A DNA stretch of 64,000 bases from NCBI RefSeq assembly GCF_016908975.1, contig NZ_JAFBEX010000002.1, positions 248,001 through 312,000 of the forward strand. The letters run 5' to 3'. Positions 53,268 to 62,391 of this stretch are shown piece by piece (position 1 is the stretch's first letter; every line of letters starts with the position of its first letter). The notes beneath the pieces were generated by a model. That model saw nothing but the letters and a program-made list of their open reading frames with translations. It did not search any database and was not told the DNA's origin. The translations under genes and the position numbers were made by a program. The DNA comes from Neobacillus cucumis. Its GTDB lineage: Bacteria; Bacillota; Bacilli; Bacillales; Cytobacillaceae.

Positions 53268-54734
53268 ATGATTAGAGTTGAAAATATTTCAGGTGGATAT
53301 TCAGGTGAAGCCGTTCTTAAAAGCGTTTCTTTTGAAGTCGGAACGGGGGAATTGTTTGGTGTCTTGGGACCAAACGGTAGCGGCAAGACGACTCTCTTAA
53401 AACTGCTTAGCGGGATCTTGCCAATTCGTGGCGGTGAGATTTTCTTAAAGGGAAAAAGGCTTCAAGATTTCTCTACTAAACAGTTGGCGCGTATGGTTGC
53501 TGTTTTATCCCAGCATTCCTTCGAATCTTTCTCCTATTCCGTAAAAGATACCGTTTCACTGGGGCGTTATGCCCATCAAAAAGGTTGGTTTCAATCGTGG
53601 AGCAAGGAGGATGAAGAGATTGTCCAAACGGTCATGGCACAGACGGGTGTAGCTTCATTACAAAATAAAACGATTCAGGAACTATCCGGTGGTGAGAAGC
53701 AGCGTGTTTTTTTGGCGCAGGCACTGGCCCAAGAACCTGAAATTCTTCTTTTGGATGAACCAACCAACCATTTAGACCTATCCTATCAAAAAGAATTATT
53801 AGATCTCCTCAAACGATGGACGATTGAAAAAGGTTTAACGGTCGTTTCTATTTTTCATGATTTAAATCTTGCCGGGCTTTATTGTGATCGGCTTCTTCTG
53901 TTGGAAAAAGGGACAATGAATATTCAACATATTCCGAATGAAGTACTAAAAGAAGAGCGAATCCGAAATGTATTTCATACCGACATCAAGAAGCATCCGC
54001 ACCCGAAAGTGGCTGCTCCGCAAATGGTTCTCTTACCTAATATACTGCAAACCGAAAATGCCGAGTGTATTGATGAAAGCTGTCTATCTTTTTTTAAAAA
54101 GTACATTCGATTAGAATCTCCCATACAGCTCCGAACGATGTCTTCCGGTGTAGTTGGGGCGGGGACCGGCTGGTATCAAAAGTTCGTGAATCGCCATGTG
54201 GATAAAAACTATAACTGCAGTGATCACCGCCAGGAAATGTCGGCTTTTCTTAGCGCAAATGGGTTTGAACCGGCAGAGACGGTCGGGATGATGACGGCAG
54301 TGTTCCTCGATGATGCGGCATATCAATTTTATGAACACGATGATTTTTCGATTTTTGTTGTCGTGACAGCTGGTGTTAGCAATGCGATTGATGCTTCAAA
54401 AAGTGAAATGCATTCCTATGAATTTTCGCCTGGAACCATTAATACTTGGATCTTTGTGAATGGTGAACTGACCGAGGAGGCATTTATTCAAAGCATTATG
54501 ACGGCAACTGAAGCAAAGGGTAAGGTGATGAATGATCAAAAGGTGATGGACAAGGTCACGGGAACGATTGCGACTGGAACTTCCACCGACAGTATTTTAA
54601 TTGCCGCCACACAGCAAGGAAAATGTTTGGAATTTGCAGGAACGATTACGCCTTTAGGAAAACTCATCAGTAAAGCTGTGTATCAGTGTACAACAAGAGC
54701 GTTACAAAAATCGCGAAAAAGGATTCGATCATGA
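53268..54734 (+). CDS. btuD-cbiZ: BtuD ATPase fused to CbiZ adenosylcobinamide amidohydrolase
   Basis: A 488-residue fusion. Residues 1-240 are an ABC ATPase (Walker A GPNGSGKTTLLKLL, signature LSGGEKQR, Walker B EILLLDEPTNHLD). From about 280 the chain is CbiZ: SSGVVGAGTGWYQKFVNRHV, GMMTAVFLDDAA, FVVVTAGVSNAIDA, PGTINTWIFVNGELTEEAF and TGTSTDSILIAATQQG. CbiZ cuts adenosylcobinamide or pseudo-cobalamin to cobyric acid, so imported corrinoids can be rebuilt with the preferred ligand. The same fusion is known in B. subtilis YvrA-like proteins. GGATAAG upstream, ATG 53268. Confidence 0.9.
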   Translation: MIRVENISGGYSGEAVLKSVSFEVGTGELFGVLGPNGSGKTTLLKLLSGILPIRGGEIFLKGKRLQDFSTKQLARMVAVLSQHSFESFSYSVKDTVSLGRYAHQKGWFQSWSKEDEEIVQTVMAQTGVASLQNKTIQELSGGEKQRVFLAQALAQEPEILLLDEPTNHLDLSYQKELLDLLKRWTIEKGLTVVSIFHDLNLAGLYCDRLLLLEKGTMNIQHIPNEVLKEERIRNVFHTDIKKHPHPKVAAPQMVLLPNILQTENAECIDESCLSFFKKYIRLESPIQLRTMSSGVVGAGTGWYQKFVNRHVDKNYNCSDHRQEMSAFLSANGFEPAETVGMMTAVFLDDAAYQFYEHDDFSIFVVVTAGVSNAIDASKSEMHSYEFSPGTINTWIFVNGELTEEAFIQSIMTATEAKGKVMNDQKVMDKVTGTIATGTSTDSILIAATQQGKCLEFAGTITPLGKLISKAVYQCTTRALQKSRKRIRS

Positions 54735-55714
54735 TAGTTTATCATTTAATCTCAATCACGATTGCGTACCTTATTGATATGATCGTTGGAGACCCGCCTC
54801 ATTGGCCGCATCCAGTCAAATGGATGGGCTGGATGATTGCTTTCTTTGAAAAGCGTTGGAATATAGGAGAAAGAAAACGCATGAAGGGGGCTTTTATGCT
54901 TCTGATTGTTTTAGTGTCTGTTTTTGCGTTCGTTCTTCTCATTATTTTTATCGGTTATAAGCTTCATCCCGCCCTTGGAATTATCCTTGAGAGCATAATT
55001 ATTTCAACCACAATTGCTCAAAAAAGCCTAAAACAAGCCTCTCTTGAGGTGTATGGGCCGTTAAAAGAAGGAGATCTAATAACAGCAAGATTAAAATTAT
55101 CCTATATTGTCGGCAGGGATACGGATCGGTTGGAGGAAGGAGAAATTGCCCGTGGTGCAATCGAGACTGTTGCGGAAAATACAAGTGACGGGGTCACAGC
55201 GCCATTGTTTTGGGCATTAGTGGGGGGCGCGCCGCTTGCGATGGTTTATCGGGCAACCAATACGTGTGATTCAATGGTTGGTTATATGAATGAACGCTAC
55301 AAGGAATTTGGCTGGGCTTCAGCGAAATGGGATGATGTGATGAACTGGATTCCGAGCCGCTTGACGGGAATCATCATGATGCTTGGGAATAGACCGAGAA
55401 AAACAACCTATCAAGAAGCATGGACGATTTTGTTCCGTGATGCCAATATGCATCCAAGCCCGAACAGCGGATGGGGCGAAGCGGCAGTTGCCTCTATTTT
55501 AGGTATCCAGCTTGGGGGGATTAATTATTACAAAGGGCTCGTATCGAACCGGGCAAAAATGGGGAATCCGATTGAGACGATTCAGCCGGAACACATAAAA
55601 GCAGCAAATGCAATTTTAAGCAAAACGGTTTTTTTATTTTTACTTTTCTTATGGGCAGGAGGGATGTGCTTTGAAATGGCCATCACATGGTTCGAATCCC
55701 CAATATCTTTATGA
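54731..55714 (+). CDS. cbiB: Adenosylcobinamide-phosphate synthase CbiB
   Basis: A 327-residue membrane protein from ATG 54731, overlapping the previous stop (ATGA). It has IAYLIDMIVGDPPHWPHPVKWMG at the N-terminus, a cytosolic loop with ETVAENTSDGVTAPLFWALVGGAPLAMVYRATNTCDSMVGY, and HPSPNSGWGEAAVASILGIQLGG. It condenses cobyric acid with aminopropanol phosphate (made by CobD next door). Motifs are complete for the family. Confidence 0.93.
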   Translation: MIVYHLISITIAYLIDMIVGDPPHWPHPVKWMGWMIAFFEKRWNIGERKRMKGAFMLLIVLVSVFAFVLLIIFIGYKLHPALGIILESIIISTTIAQKSLKQASLEVYGPLKEGDLITARLKLSYIVGRDTDRLEEGEIARGAIETVAENTSDGVTAPLFWALVGGAPLAMVYRATNTCDSMVGYMNERYKEFGWASAKWDDVMNWIPSRLTGIIMMLGNRPRKTTYQEAWTILFRDANMHPSPNSGWGEAAVASILGIQLGGINYYKGLVSNRAKMGNPIETIQPEHIKAANAILSKTVFLFLLFLWAGGMCFEMAITWFESPISL

Positions 55715-56750
55715 AGCAATGGGCATGAAGCTTCTGGATCAATACCTGGATTTTAGCGCCAATATCAATCCACTTGGACCGCCAGATGCATTGAAAAAGA
55801 AGTGGAATGACTTTTATAACAAGGTAACGGTGTACCCGGATCCATATTCCAAAACGTTGAAGGAACAACTGTCAAAAAAGGAACAGGTCCCGATCGATTC
55901 TCTGCTGGTAGGAAACGGCGGAGCAGATCTAATCACCCTTGCCGCAAGAATGCTGGAGGGGAAAAAAGTTTTATTGATTCAGCCCACGTTCTCGGAGTAC
56001 GAACAAGCGTGCAGGGTCAATCGCTGTGAGATCATTATAGATCAATTGGAAGCGCCGGATTTTGCACTTAACTTTGATAGCATCCGTCAGAAATTAAGGG
56101 ATGCAGATGCACTGTTTTTCTGTAATCCAAACAATCCGACAGGAATCCACTACACGAAATCCGACATGATAATGCTTATGGAAGAATGTGAAAAACACGA
56201 TTGTTTGTTTATATTGGATGAAGCCTTCTACGACTTTTTGGAGGATTATCAATCGCTTCTTCCATATATTAAGAGATTTCCCAATTTAATAGTGATTCGT
56301 TCGATGACCAAAATGTTTGCAATCCCTGGGATTCGGCTTGGCTATGCAGTTGGAAATTCAGCCACGATTGCGAAGCTTCAAAACTTGCAATCCCATTGGA
56401 GCACGAATGTAATTGCTTTGGCAGCTGGTGAATTATGTATAGAGGAAGAAGCATTTATAAGACAGACCCAAACATATATGGCAAATGAGCGAAAGAGGCT
56501 TTTCACTTATTACAAAAAACAGGGGTTTATGGTTTCAGCTTCCAAAGTGAACTTTTATTTATTGCAGGATTCCTATCAAAAAGACCAGTTTGCGTTATTT
56601 GAATTCCTGTTAAAAAAAGGAATCATTCCACGGCATACCTTTAATTTCTCTGGTTTAGAAGGGAATTGGCTGCGATTTGCCATTAAAAACAATCAAGAAA
56701 ACGAGCAGTTAATGGAGGTGCTGAACCAATGGAGAGAGCACCATTGTTGA
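55671..56750 (+). CDS. cobD: Threonine-phosphate decarboxylase CobD
   Basis: A 359-residue PLP enzyme of the histidinol-phosphate aminotransferase fold. Start TTG 55671 behind AGGAGGG, overlapping cbiB by 44 bases. KWPSHGSNPQ near the start and LDFSANINPLGPP are CobD hallmarks. The PLP Asp is in ILDEAFYDF, the PLP Lys in RSMTKMFAIPGIRLGYAVG. It makes (R)-1-amino-2-propanol phosphate from threonine phosphate. No threonine kinase PduX is seen in this operon. Confidence 0.88.
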   Translation: MKWPSHGSNPQYLYEAMGMKLLDQYLDFSANINPLGPPDALKKKWNDFYNKVTVYPDPYSKTLKEQLSKKEQVPIDSLLVGNGGADLITLAARMLEGKKVLLIQPTFSEYEQACRVNRCEIIIDQLEAPDFALNFDSIRQKLRDADALFFCNPNNPTGIHYTKSDMIMLMEECEKHDCLFILDEAFYDFLEDYQSLLPYIKRFPNLIVIRSMTKMFAIPGIRLGYAVGNSATIAKLQNLQSHWSTNVIALAAGELCIEEEAFIRQTQTYMANERKRLFTYYKKQGFMVSASKVNFYLLQDSYQKDQFALFEFLLKKGIIPRHTFNFSGLEGNWLRFAIKNNQENEQLMEVLNQWREHHC

Positions 56751-57301
56751 TCTTTATCACAGGCGGTGTCAGAAGCGGAAAGAGCAGCTTTGCAGAACGG
56801 ATTACTGTGGAAAGAGCAGCTGCAACTGAAGGAAAACTTCATTATATCGCAACGGGTGTGCCATTTGATTCCGAAATGAAAGAACGAATCAAAAAACATC
56901 AGCAGGACCGAGAAAATGCGAAGGTTTACTGGTATACGGAGGAGAAGTCTTTAAACATTGGTGAATTAGCTGACCATTATAATGAACATGATTTTTTGTT
57001 ACTTGATTGTGTGACAACTTTATTAAACAATGAACTGTATGCGGCAGTACATAAGTGGGACGAACCTTTCTTAGATTCAGTGTATGAAAAGATCATAACC
57101 GGAATTTTGGCGATAAAAAGGCGAGCCGGTGCCTTGGTTGTGGTCAGTAACGAAGTATTACACGAACCGATTAGAGAGAATGAACTTGTTTTAGCCTATA
57201 AACGTTTGCTTGGTAAAATCCATAAAAGGTTAGTTGAGGATGCAGATTGGGCATATTTGATTGAAGGTGGAATACCGATTGTCATGAAGGAGGTGATGTG
57301 A
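56729..57301 (+). CDS. cobU: Adenosylcobinamide kinase/guanylyltransferase CobU
   Basis: A 190-residue bifunctional enzyme. P-loop ITGGVRSGKSSFAERI, TGVPFDSEMKERIKKHQQDR with the histidine that accepts GMP, LLLDCVTTLLNNEL, and VVSNEVLHEPIRENELVL. It phosphorylates adenosylcobinamide and attaches GMP, giving AdoCbi-GDP. Ribosome site TGGAGGTG; overlaps cobD by 22 bases. Confidence 0.92.
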   Translation: MERAPLLIFITGGVRSGKSSFAERITVERAAATEGKLHYIATGVPFDSEMKERIKKHQQDRENAKVYWYTEEKSLNIGELADHYNEHDFLLLDCVTTLLNNELYAAVHKWDEPFLDSVYEKIITGILAIKRRAGALVVVSNEVLHEPIRENELVLAYKRLLGKIHKRLVEDADWAYLIEGGIPIVMKEVM

Positions 57302-58809
57302 TGAAGGGAGTGATGATTCAAGGGACGGCATCTGATGTGGGAAAAAGTTTAATTGTGACCGCTATGTGCAGGATGTTTGCCAATGAAGGAATAAAGGTTG
57401 CCCCTTTTAAATCACAAAACATGTCCAATAATTCTTATGTCACTCTTGATGGCAAAGAGATTGGGAGAGCTCAGGGAATGCAGGCAGAAGCAGCGAAGAC
57501 GGAAGCGAGTGTCTGGATGAATCCGATTTTACTAAAACCAAGATCGCATATGCATTCTGAAGTAGTGTATTTGGGAAAGGCTGTTGAATCCTTATCAGGA
57601 CAGGAATATCGAGACCGCTTTTATGAAAGAGGGCTTGAGGTGATCAAGGAATCGCTCTCCCATTTAGAAAAAGAATTCGATTTATTAGTAATCGAAGGGG
57701 CCGGCAGTCCTGTTGAAATCAATTTAAAAGATCGAGAGATTGTCAATATGAAAGTAGCTGAAATGGCGGATGTTCCAGTCATCCTTGTTGCCGATATCGA
57801 CCGGGGAGGAGTTTTTGCAAGTATTGTTGGCACGCTTGATTTACTTGAACCGATTGAAAGAAAAAGGATTTCCGGCTTGTTGATTAATAAATTTCGAGGA
57901 GATCGCTCTTTATTTGAAGATGGCATCCGTTGGTTAGAGGAGAAAACAGGGATTCCTGTTTTAGGAGTTTTGCCATATGTGGAAAACCATATGATAGATG
58001 GGGAAGATTCTTTATCGATTGTTCAGCAATTTAGAGGCAGAAAAAAAGCTGACCTTGATATTGTCGTGATTCAACTTCCATTTATCTCAAATTATAGTGA
58101 TTTGGACCCGTTTTTGTATGAAGAAGATGTTTCACTGCGCTGGGTGAAAGATCCTTCAGAATTCGGCAGGCCGGATGCAGTGATTATCCCCGGTACAAAA
58201 AGCACGATCAGCGATTTGAATGATCTTAGAGCAAAAAATCTGGATCAATCGATTCAAAGACATTTGGAAGATGGCGGTTTTTTGGTAGGAATTTGCGGCG
58301 GCTATCAAATGCTGGGGAATGAATTGATAGATGAAGTTGGTTCAGATACAGGGAAAACTTACTGCCACGTAGAGGGATTAGGGATGATACCTGCGAAAAC
58401 ATTGTTTAAACGTGAAAAAGAAACCACAAGGACAGCAGCCCAACTTCACAAGGACACCGGTCTACTCAATCGTCATAGGTTAGAAGGGTACGAGATACAT
58501 TTAGGCAGTACCACCCTATCTCAGGAAGGATGTTCTTTTCTCCTAACCACTGATGGGAAAGCAGATGGTTACTACGGCAATAACGGCAGAATTATAGGAA
58601 CATATCTCCATCATCTCTTTCATAATGACGGTTGGAGAAACCAATGGTTGAATAGGATTCGGGAGTGGAAGGGACTTCCAAACAAAGAAGTGGTCCATAT
58701 AAAAGATTTTAAAGATCAAAGATTTAATGAATTAGCCCGGCAAATGAAAGATCATATCAATTGGGATTTGCTTAATCACATTATTAACCAATGGAGTAGA
58801 AGAGCATGA
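57298..58809 (+). CDS. cobQ: Cobyric acid synthase CobQ
   Basis: A 503-residue glutamine amidotransferase. N-terminal dethiobiotin-synthetase-like domain: MIQGTASDVGKSLIVTAMCR and FKSQNMSNNSYVT, with VILVADIDRGGVFASIVGTL. The C-terminal GATase has the nucleophile Cys in VGICGGYQMLG and the His in GTYLHHLFHNDG. It adds four amides to adenosylcobyrinic acid a,c-diamide to give cobyric acid. ATGA-type overlap with cobU. Confidence 0.94.
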   Translation: MMKGVMIQGTASDVGKSLIVTAMCRMFANEGIKVAPFKSQNMSNNSYVTLDGKEIGRAQGMQAEAAKTEASVWMNPILLKPRSHMHSEVVYLGKAVESLSGQEYRDRFYERGLEVIKESLSHLEKEFDLLVIEGAGSPVEINLKDREIVNMKVAEMADVPVILVADIDRGGVFASIVGTLDLLEPIERKRISGLLINKFRGDRSLFEDGIRWLEEKTGIPVLGVLPYVENHMIDGEDSLSIVQQFRGRKKADLDIVVIQLPFISNYSDLDPFLYEEDVSLRWVKDPSEFGRPDAVIIPGTKSTISDLNDLRAKNLDQSIQRHLEDGGFLVGICGGYQMLGNELIDEVGSDTGKTYCHVEGLGMIPAKTLFKREKETTRTAAQLHKDTGLLNRHRLEGYEIHLGSTTLSQEGCSFLLTTDGKADGYYGNNGRIIGTYLHHLFHNDGWRNQWLNRIREWKGLPNKEVVHIKDFKDQRFNELARQMKDHINWDLLNHIINQWSRRA

Positions 58810-59594
58810 AATTACTTATGGGGTTGATGATTAACCTGCAATTTTTCACGTCTATTCCAATTAAGCGGGAATTGCCAATGGATCAACAGAATCTTCGGGG
58901 GGCAGTCCAGGCTTTTCCGTTACTAGGATTCATTCAAGGAGTTTCTTATTCAATCCTATTGTATGGTGTGATGAACTGGACACCTTTTTCTCATGTAGCT
59001 GCTGCCTTTCTATTGTGGCTAGCCACCATTCTTCTTACAGGAGGCATCCATTTGGATGGCTGGATAGATGCAAGTGATGCTTATTTTTCGTATCAGGATC
59101 AGGAAAAAAGACTTGAGATTATGAAGGACCCGCGAACAGGTGCATTTGGAGTCATCTCGGTTATTGTGTTGCTGAGCTGCCGTTTTTTCTTTATCTATGA
59201 ACTGATCATGAACATTGGGCCTGTCATCTATTACCTGATTGCTGCATTGCCTTTTTTTAGTAAAAGTGTAATGGGTACGGTGCTGCTAACCGTTCAAACG
59301 GCTAAAAATGAAGGTCTTGGCCGTATGTTTCAACAGGCCGCAACCGCAAAAGTGCTTTGGATTTATCCTTTCTATATCCTTGTTTTTCTGATAGCAGTCT
59401 TTTTATCAAAGGTATTTTTCATCCCTATATGCCTGTTGCTTTTAGCTTCAATTCTTTGTTATTTGATTTCTCGCAGGAATGCACTCAAATGGTTCGGAGG
59501 TATTACGGGTGATGTTTTAGGCGCGACAGTAGAAGGGACTGAATTAATTTTATGGATGACAGTGTGGTTATTGCATTATTTCGTCATGGCTTAA
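58806..59594 (+). CDS. cobS: Adenosylcobinamide-GDP ribazoletransferase CobS
   Basis: A 262-residue membrane enzyme with six or seven helices. Family motifs: LQFFTSIPIKRELP, FPLLGFIQGVSYSILLY, LTGGIHLDGWIDASDAYFS, RLEIMKDPRTGAFGVISVI and GGITGDVLGATVEGTELIL. It joins alpha-ribazole (phosphate) to AdoCbi-GDP, the last assembly step. Starts four bases inside cobQ. Confidence 0.93.
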   Translation: MKLLMGLMINLQFFTSIPIKRELPMDQQNLRGAVQAFPLLGFIQGVSYSILLYGVMNWTPFSHVAAAFLLWLATILLTGGIHLDGWIDASDAYFSYQDQEKRLEIMKDPRTGAFGVISVIVLLSCRFFFIYELIMNIGPVIYYLIAALPFFSKSVMGTVLLTVQTAKNEGLGRMFQQAATAKVLWIYPFYILVFLIAVFLSKVFFIPICLLLLASILCYLISRRNALKWFGGITGDVLGATVEGTELILWMTVWLLHYFVMA

Positions 59595-60163
59595 CAGAAG
59601 AAAATAAACGAAAAGCGTATTTAGGATGGAATGATTCCCCCTTATGCCCAGAATCACATAATTTAGCAACAACTCGTACCTACGATTGTTATTTTTCCAG
59701 TGACCTGAACCGTTGCATAAGAACAGCGAATGTATTGTTTCCAAATGAGGATCTTTTCCTCTTGAAGAATTTGCGGGAAATGGATTTTGGAAAATGGCAA
59801 GGAAAAACGTATGAAGAATTGAAAACAGAAAAGCTTTACCGGCTATGGATAGATGACCCGTTTAATATTGTTCCGCCGGATGGAGAATCTTTTCAGCAAT
59901 TCAGCAAAAGAGTTCAAAATGGCTGGAACAGAGTGATTCAAGAAATCTTTACGAAAAACTTTCAGCGCTGTGCAGTAATCACTCATGGAGGAGTAATCAA
60001 ATATCTTTTAGCAGAATTTGCCCCAGAGATAAAGGAATTTTGGAGCTGGAGGGTACCACATGGTTACGGGATCGAACTTATTTTTGAACGAGAAGCACTA
60101 AGGAGGAGAGAACGGTGCATTTTATTACAGGAGGTGCCTTTAACGGGAAAAGAGCATGGGTGA
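59552..60163 (+). CDS. cobC: Histidine phosphatase, alpha-ribazole phosphatase CobC
   Basis: A 203-residue phosphoglycerate-mutase-like enzyme. The catalytic His is in LFRHGLTEENKRKAYLGWND, then FSSDLNRCIRTANVLF, REMDFGKWQGKTYEELK, and the second His in AVITHGGVIKYLL. It removes the phosphate from alpha-ribazole phosphate or cobalamin 5'-phosphate. It overlaps cobS by 43 bases, and the next gene overlaps its end by 49, so expression is coupled. Confidence 0.85.
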   Translation: MDDSVVIALFRHGLTEENKRKAYLGWNDSPLCPESHNLATTRTYDCYFSSDLNRCIRTANVLFPNEDLFLLKNLREMDFGKWQGKTYEELKTEKLYRLWIDDPFNIVPPDGESFQQFSKRVQNGWNRVIQEIFTKNFQRCAVITHGGVIKYLLAEFAPEIKEFWSWRVPHGYGIELIFEREALRRRERCILLQEVPLTGKEHG

Positions 60164-60564
60164 TAAAAACATACAAGGTCGAAAAGGATGAAAGCTGGTT
60201 GTCAGCCTATGAAAATCATCCGCTGCCACGGTATGTAAACCATGATCAAAATTTTCTCATCCTGGAAGGCATCGAAATCTGGTTAAAGCTTTTAACCGAG
60301 CAGGTCGATGTACAGCAATCCTTAGAAATTTGGAATAGCTGCTTAAATAACTGGCTGAAATGGGAGAAGGAAAAGGTCAGCCGAAATGTAATTATAATCG
60401 GAACGGATATAACAAAGGGAATTGTTCCTTTGGAAAAAGAAAATCGATTGTGGCGGGATCTAACAGGATGGGCGTATCAAGATACAGCTGCCAAGGCACA
60501 AAAAGTGGATGTCATCTGGTACGGAATCAATAAAACCATTAAAGAAAAGGAGAATGTGAAATGA
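60115..60564 (+). CDS. Degenerate CobU paralog
   Basis: A 149-residue protein, start GTG 60115 behind AAGGAGGAG. HFITGGAFNGKRAWVIKTY aligns with the CobU P-loop but reads G-G-A-F-N-G-K-R, so the usual R-S-G-K-S is lost; the GMP-accepting histidine block is missing. The C-terminal half retains VIIIGTDITKGIVPLEKENR and LWRDLTGWAYQDTAAKAQKV, the typical CobU end. It is kept in frame in a tightly packed operon, so it is probably expressed. It may be a regulatory or changed-activity partner of CobU rather than a kinase (inference). Confidence 0.7.
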   Translation: MHFITGGAFNGKRAWVIKTYKVEKDESWLSAYENHPLPRYVNHDQNFLILEGIEIWLKLLTEQVDVQQSLEIWNSCLNNWLKWEKEKVSRNVIIIGTDITKGIVPLEKENRLWRDLTGWAYQDTAAKAQKVDVIWYGINKTIKEKENVK

Positions 60565-61145
60565 GAATTTACACACGAACAGGGGATAAAGGAAAAACAA
60601 GCATCATCGGTGGAAGGGTGGATAAAGACGACACCCGTGTAGAAGCTTACGGAACAGTAGATGAAGTTAATTGTTTTGTCGGGCAGGCAATGGTTGAATT
60701 GGACCAGGAAGTTTTTGGGGATGTCATTGCTGATCTTCAAAAAATTCAGCATGAATTATTTGATTGCGGAGGAGACCTTGCAAACATATCTGAAATACGT
60801 GAAACCAAACTTCAAGAAGAGTCGATTGAGTACTTGGAATCAAGAATTGACGAATATATAGCTGAAGCACCAGAGCTGGAACGTTTTATCCTCCCAGGAG
60901 GAACAAAGCCCTCCGCATCGATTCACATTGCCAGAACGGTAACAAGAAGAGCTGAAAGATTAGTTGTCAAGCTTTCGAAGACAGATCGAAAACCACCGGA
61001 AACAGCACAAAAATATTTAAATCGGCTTTCGGACTATTTTTTTGCATTGGCAAGGGTCATTAACTTTCGACTACACGTGCAAGACGTAGAATATGAACGC
61101 AGTGCAAAAGTTTTTCGTATAGGAAACCGCAAGGAGGAGAAATAA
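60561..61145 (+). CDS. pduO: PduO-type cob(I)alamin adenosyltransferase
   Basis: A 194-residue all-helical enzyme. N-terminal ATP loop MRIYTRTGDKGKTSIIGG, VEAYGTVDEVNCFVGQA, ERFILPGGTKPSASIHIARTVTRRAER (active-site Arg block) and YLNRLSDYFFALARVIN. It transfers the adenosyl group of ATP to cob(I)alamin or cobinamide, needed before CobU and CbiZ. ATG 60561 with AAAGGAGAA; overlaps the previous gene by four bases. Confidence 0.92.
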   Translation: MRIYTRTGDKGKTSIIGGRVDKDDTRVEAYGTVDEVNCFVGQAMVELDQEVFGDVIADLQKIQHELFDCGGDLANISEIRETKLQEESIEYLESRIDEYIAEAPELERFILPGGTKPSASIHIARTVTRRAERLVVKLSKTDRKPPETAQKYLNRLSDYFFALARVINFRLHVQDVEYERSAKVFRIGNRKEEK

Positions 61146-61146
61146 A

Positions 61147-61638
61147 TTGAAGGGAAAAACGATTAGCTTGCTAGGCTTGATGATTGCACTTTCGGCAGTT
61201 GGAGCAAACATCAAAATTCCTGCCGTGATTGATAGTGTGGCATTGGATGCCTTACCTGCTCTTCTTGCTGCTGCAATTTTGGGTGTCAGAGCAGGAGCGA
61301 TTACTGGAGCGTTAGGTCATTTATTGTCGGCCTTAGTCGGAGGATTTCCACTGGGCCCTATGCATCTGTTAATTGCAGCAGAAATGGCTGTACTTGTTTG
61401 GATCTTTGGGATTTTATATAAACAAAATAAAAAAATCCTGGCTTGTCTCGTTTTTATTGTGGGGAATGCCTTTATCGCTCCTGTACCGTTTATTTTTCTT
61501 ATGAATAAAGGCTTTTATTCTGCAATTGTCCCTTCCCTTTTGATTGGTTCGTTCCTAAATACCGTGCTTGCTGTGGTTTTAATTCCAAGACTTTCATCCT
61601 TTACACAGCAAGTATTGAAAAAGAGAGATGCACATTGA
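61147..61638 (+). CDS. cblT: ECF-type S component, probable alpha-ribazole transporter CblT
   Basis: A 163-residue protein with five or six membrane helices, TTG start one base after the adenosyltransferase, behind GGAGGAG. It is hydrophobic throughout with a G-x-x-x-G-rich pattern (DALPALLAAAILGVRAGAITGALGHLLSALVGG). Directly upstream of the CblS-like kinase with a four-base overlap; the pair matches the known CblT/CblS arrangement for alpha-ribazole uptake and phosphorylation in Firmicutes. Without the neighbour it would only be called an ECF substrate-binding component. Confidence 0.75.
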   Translation: MKGKTISLLGLMIALSAVGANIKIPAVIDSVALDALPALLAAAILGVRAGAITGALGHLLSALVGGFPLGPMHLLIAAEMAVLVWIFGILYKQNKKILACLVFIVGNAFIAPVPFIFLMNKGFYSAIVPSLLIGSFLNTVLAVVLIPRLSSFTQQVLKKRDAH

Positions 61639-62354
61639 TGAGAAACATTTTAACCATTCCGTTTGATGAGGCAGGCAACCTCATTGTTGCCAGCGATAAC
61701 AGTGGTGCGATTGGTATGAAAAAGGATGATCTTGTTTTTGTACCATATGAAACGGTCGCCTACTATTCTTTTCGAGTGGCCGTGATGGAATGTATCGCAG
61801 CAGGAGGAGACCCTATTTCCGTCATCCTTCACAATTTTTGCGGGAATGAAGCTTGGGAGAAACTGATAAGTGGAATTCAAAGAGGAGTAGACGAGCTTCA
61901 ATTAAAGAATGTTCCGATTACAGGCAGTACAGAAAGCAACTTTACCATGCACCAATCTGCCATTGGGATCATCGTCCTTGGCAAAAAACAGATTGGAAAA
62001 ATGGATGAGATCATTTTTAACGAACAGTCGAAAATCGCTATCATCGGTAACCCGTTGGTTGGCAATGAGGTAATAGAACAGGAAGATCAAATTGCCCCAT
62101 TACCCATTTTTCAAAAGATTAGCAGACTTAAAGGGATTGGGGTTTGGCCGGTCGGTTCTAAAGGTATCCAATCTGAATTGAATCAGATGGTTAAGAACAA
62201 GACATTTTTAAAGGAGAAAATCATCACGGACATTGATGTAGTAAAATCCTCGGGTCCGGCTACATGTTTCCTTGTTACTTATCAGGAAAATATGGAAGAG
62301 GAAATAAAAAAATTGGCCGGAAGCTATTTTCACTCCGTCCAAATAAGGATGTAA
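61635..62354 (+). CDS. cblS: Alpha-ribazole kinase CblS
   Basis: A 239-residue protein with the AIR-synthase-like (PurM/ThiL) fold: RVAVMECIAAGGDPISVILHN, ITGSTESNFTMHQSAIGIIVLGK and KIAIIGNPLVGNEVI. In Geobacillus and Listeria the equivalent phosphorylates alpha-ribazole to alpha-ribazole phosphate, replacing CobT. No cobT is present in this operon, which agrees with that role. ATG 61635 overlaps cblT. Confidence 0.78.
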   Translation: MMRNILTIPFDEAGNLIVASDNSGAIGMKKDDLVFVPYETVAYYSFRVAVMECIAAGGDPISVILHNFCGNEAWEKLISGIQRGVDELQLKNVPITGSTESNFTMHQSAIGIIVLGKKQIGKMDEIIFNEQSKIAIIGNPLVGNEVIEQEDQIAPLPIFQKISRLKGIGVWPVGSKGIQSELNQMVKNKTFLKEKIITDIDVVKSSGPATCFLVTYQENMEEEIKKLAGSYFHSVQIRM

Positions 62355-62391
62355 GTCGTAGTTTATCCATATAGAGAGAGGTGGAATTAGC

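Noticed and set aside
52574..53386. 270-codon minus-strand frame
   Set aside because: Shadow of btuC; no ribosome site and unlikely composition.
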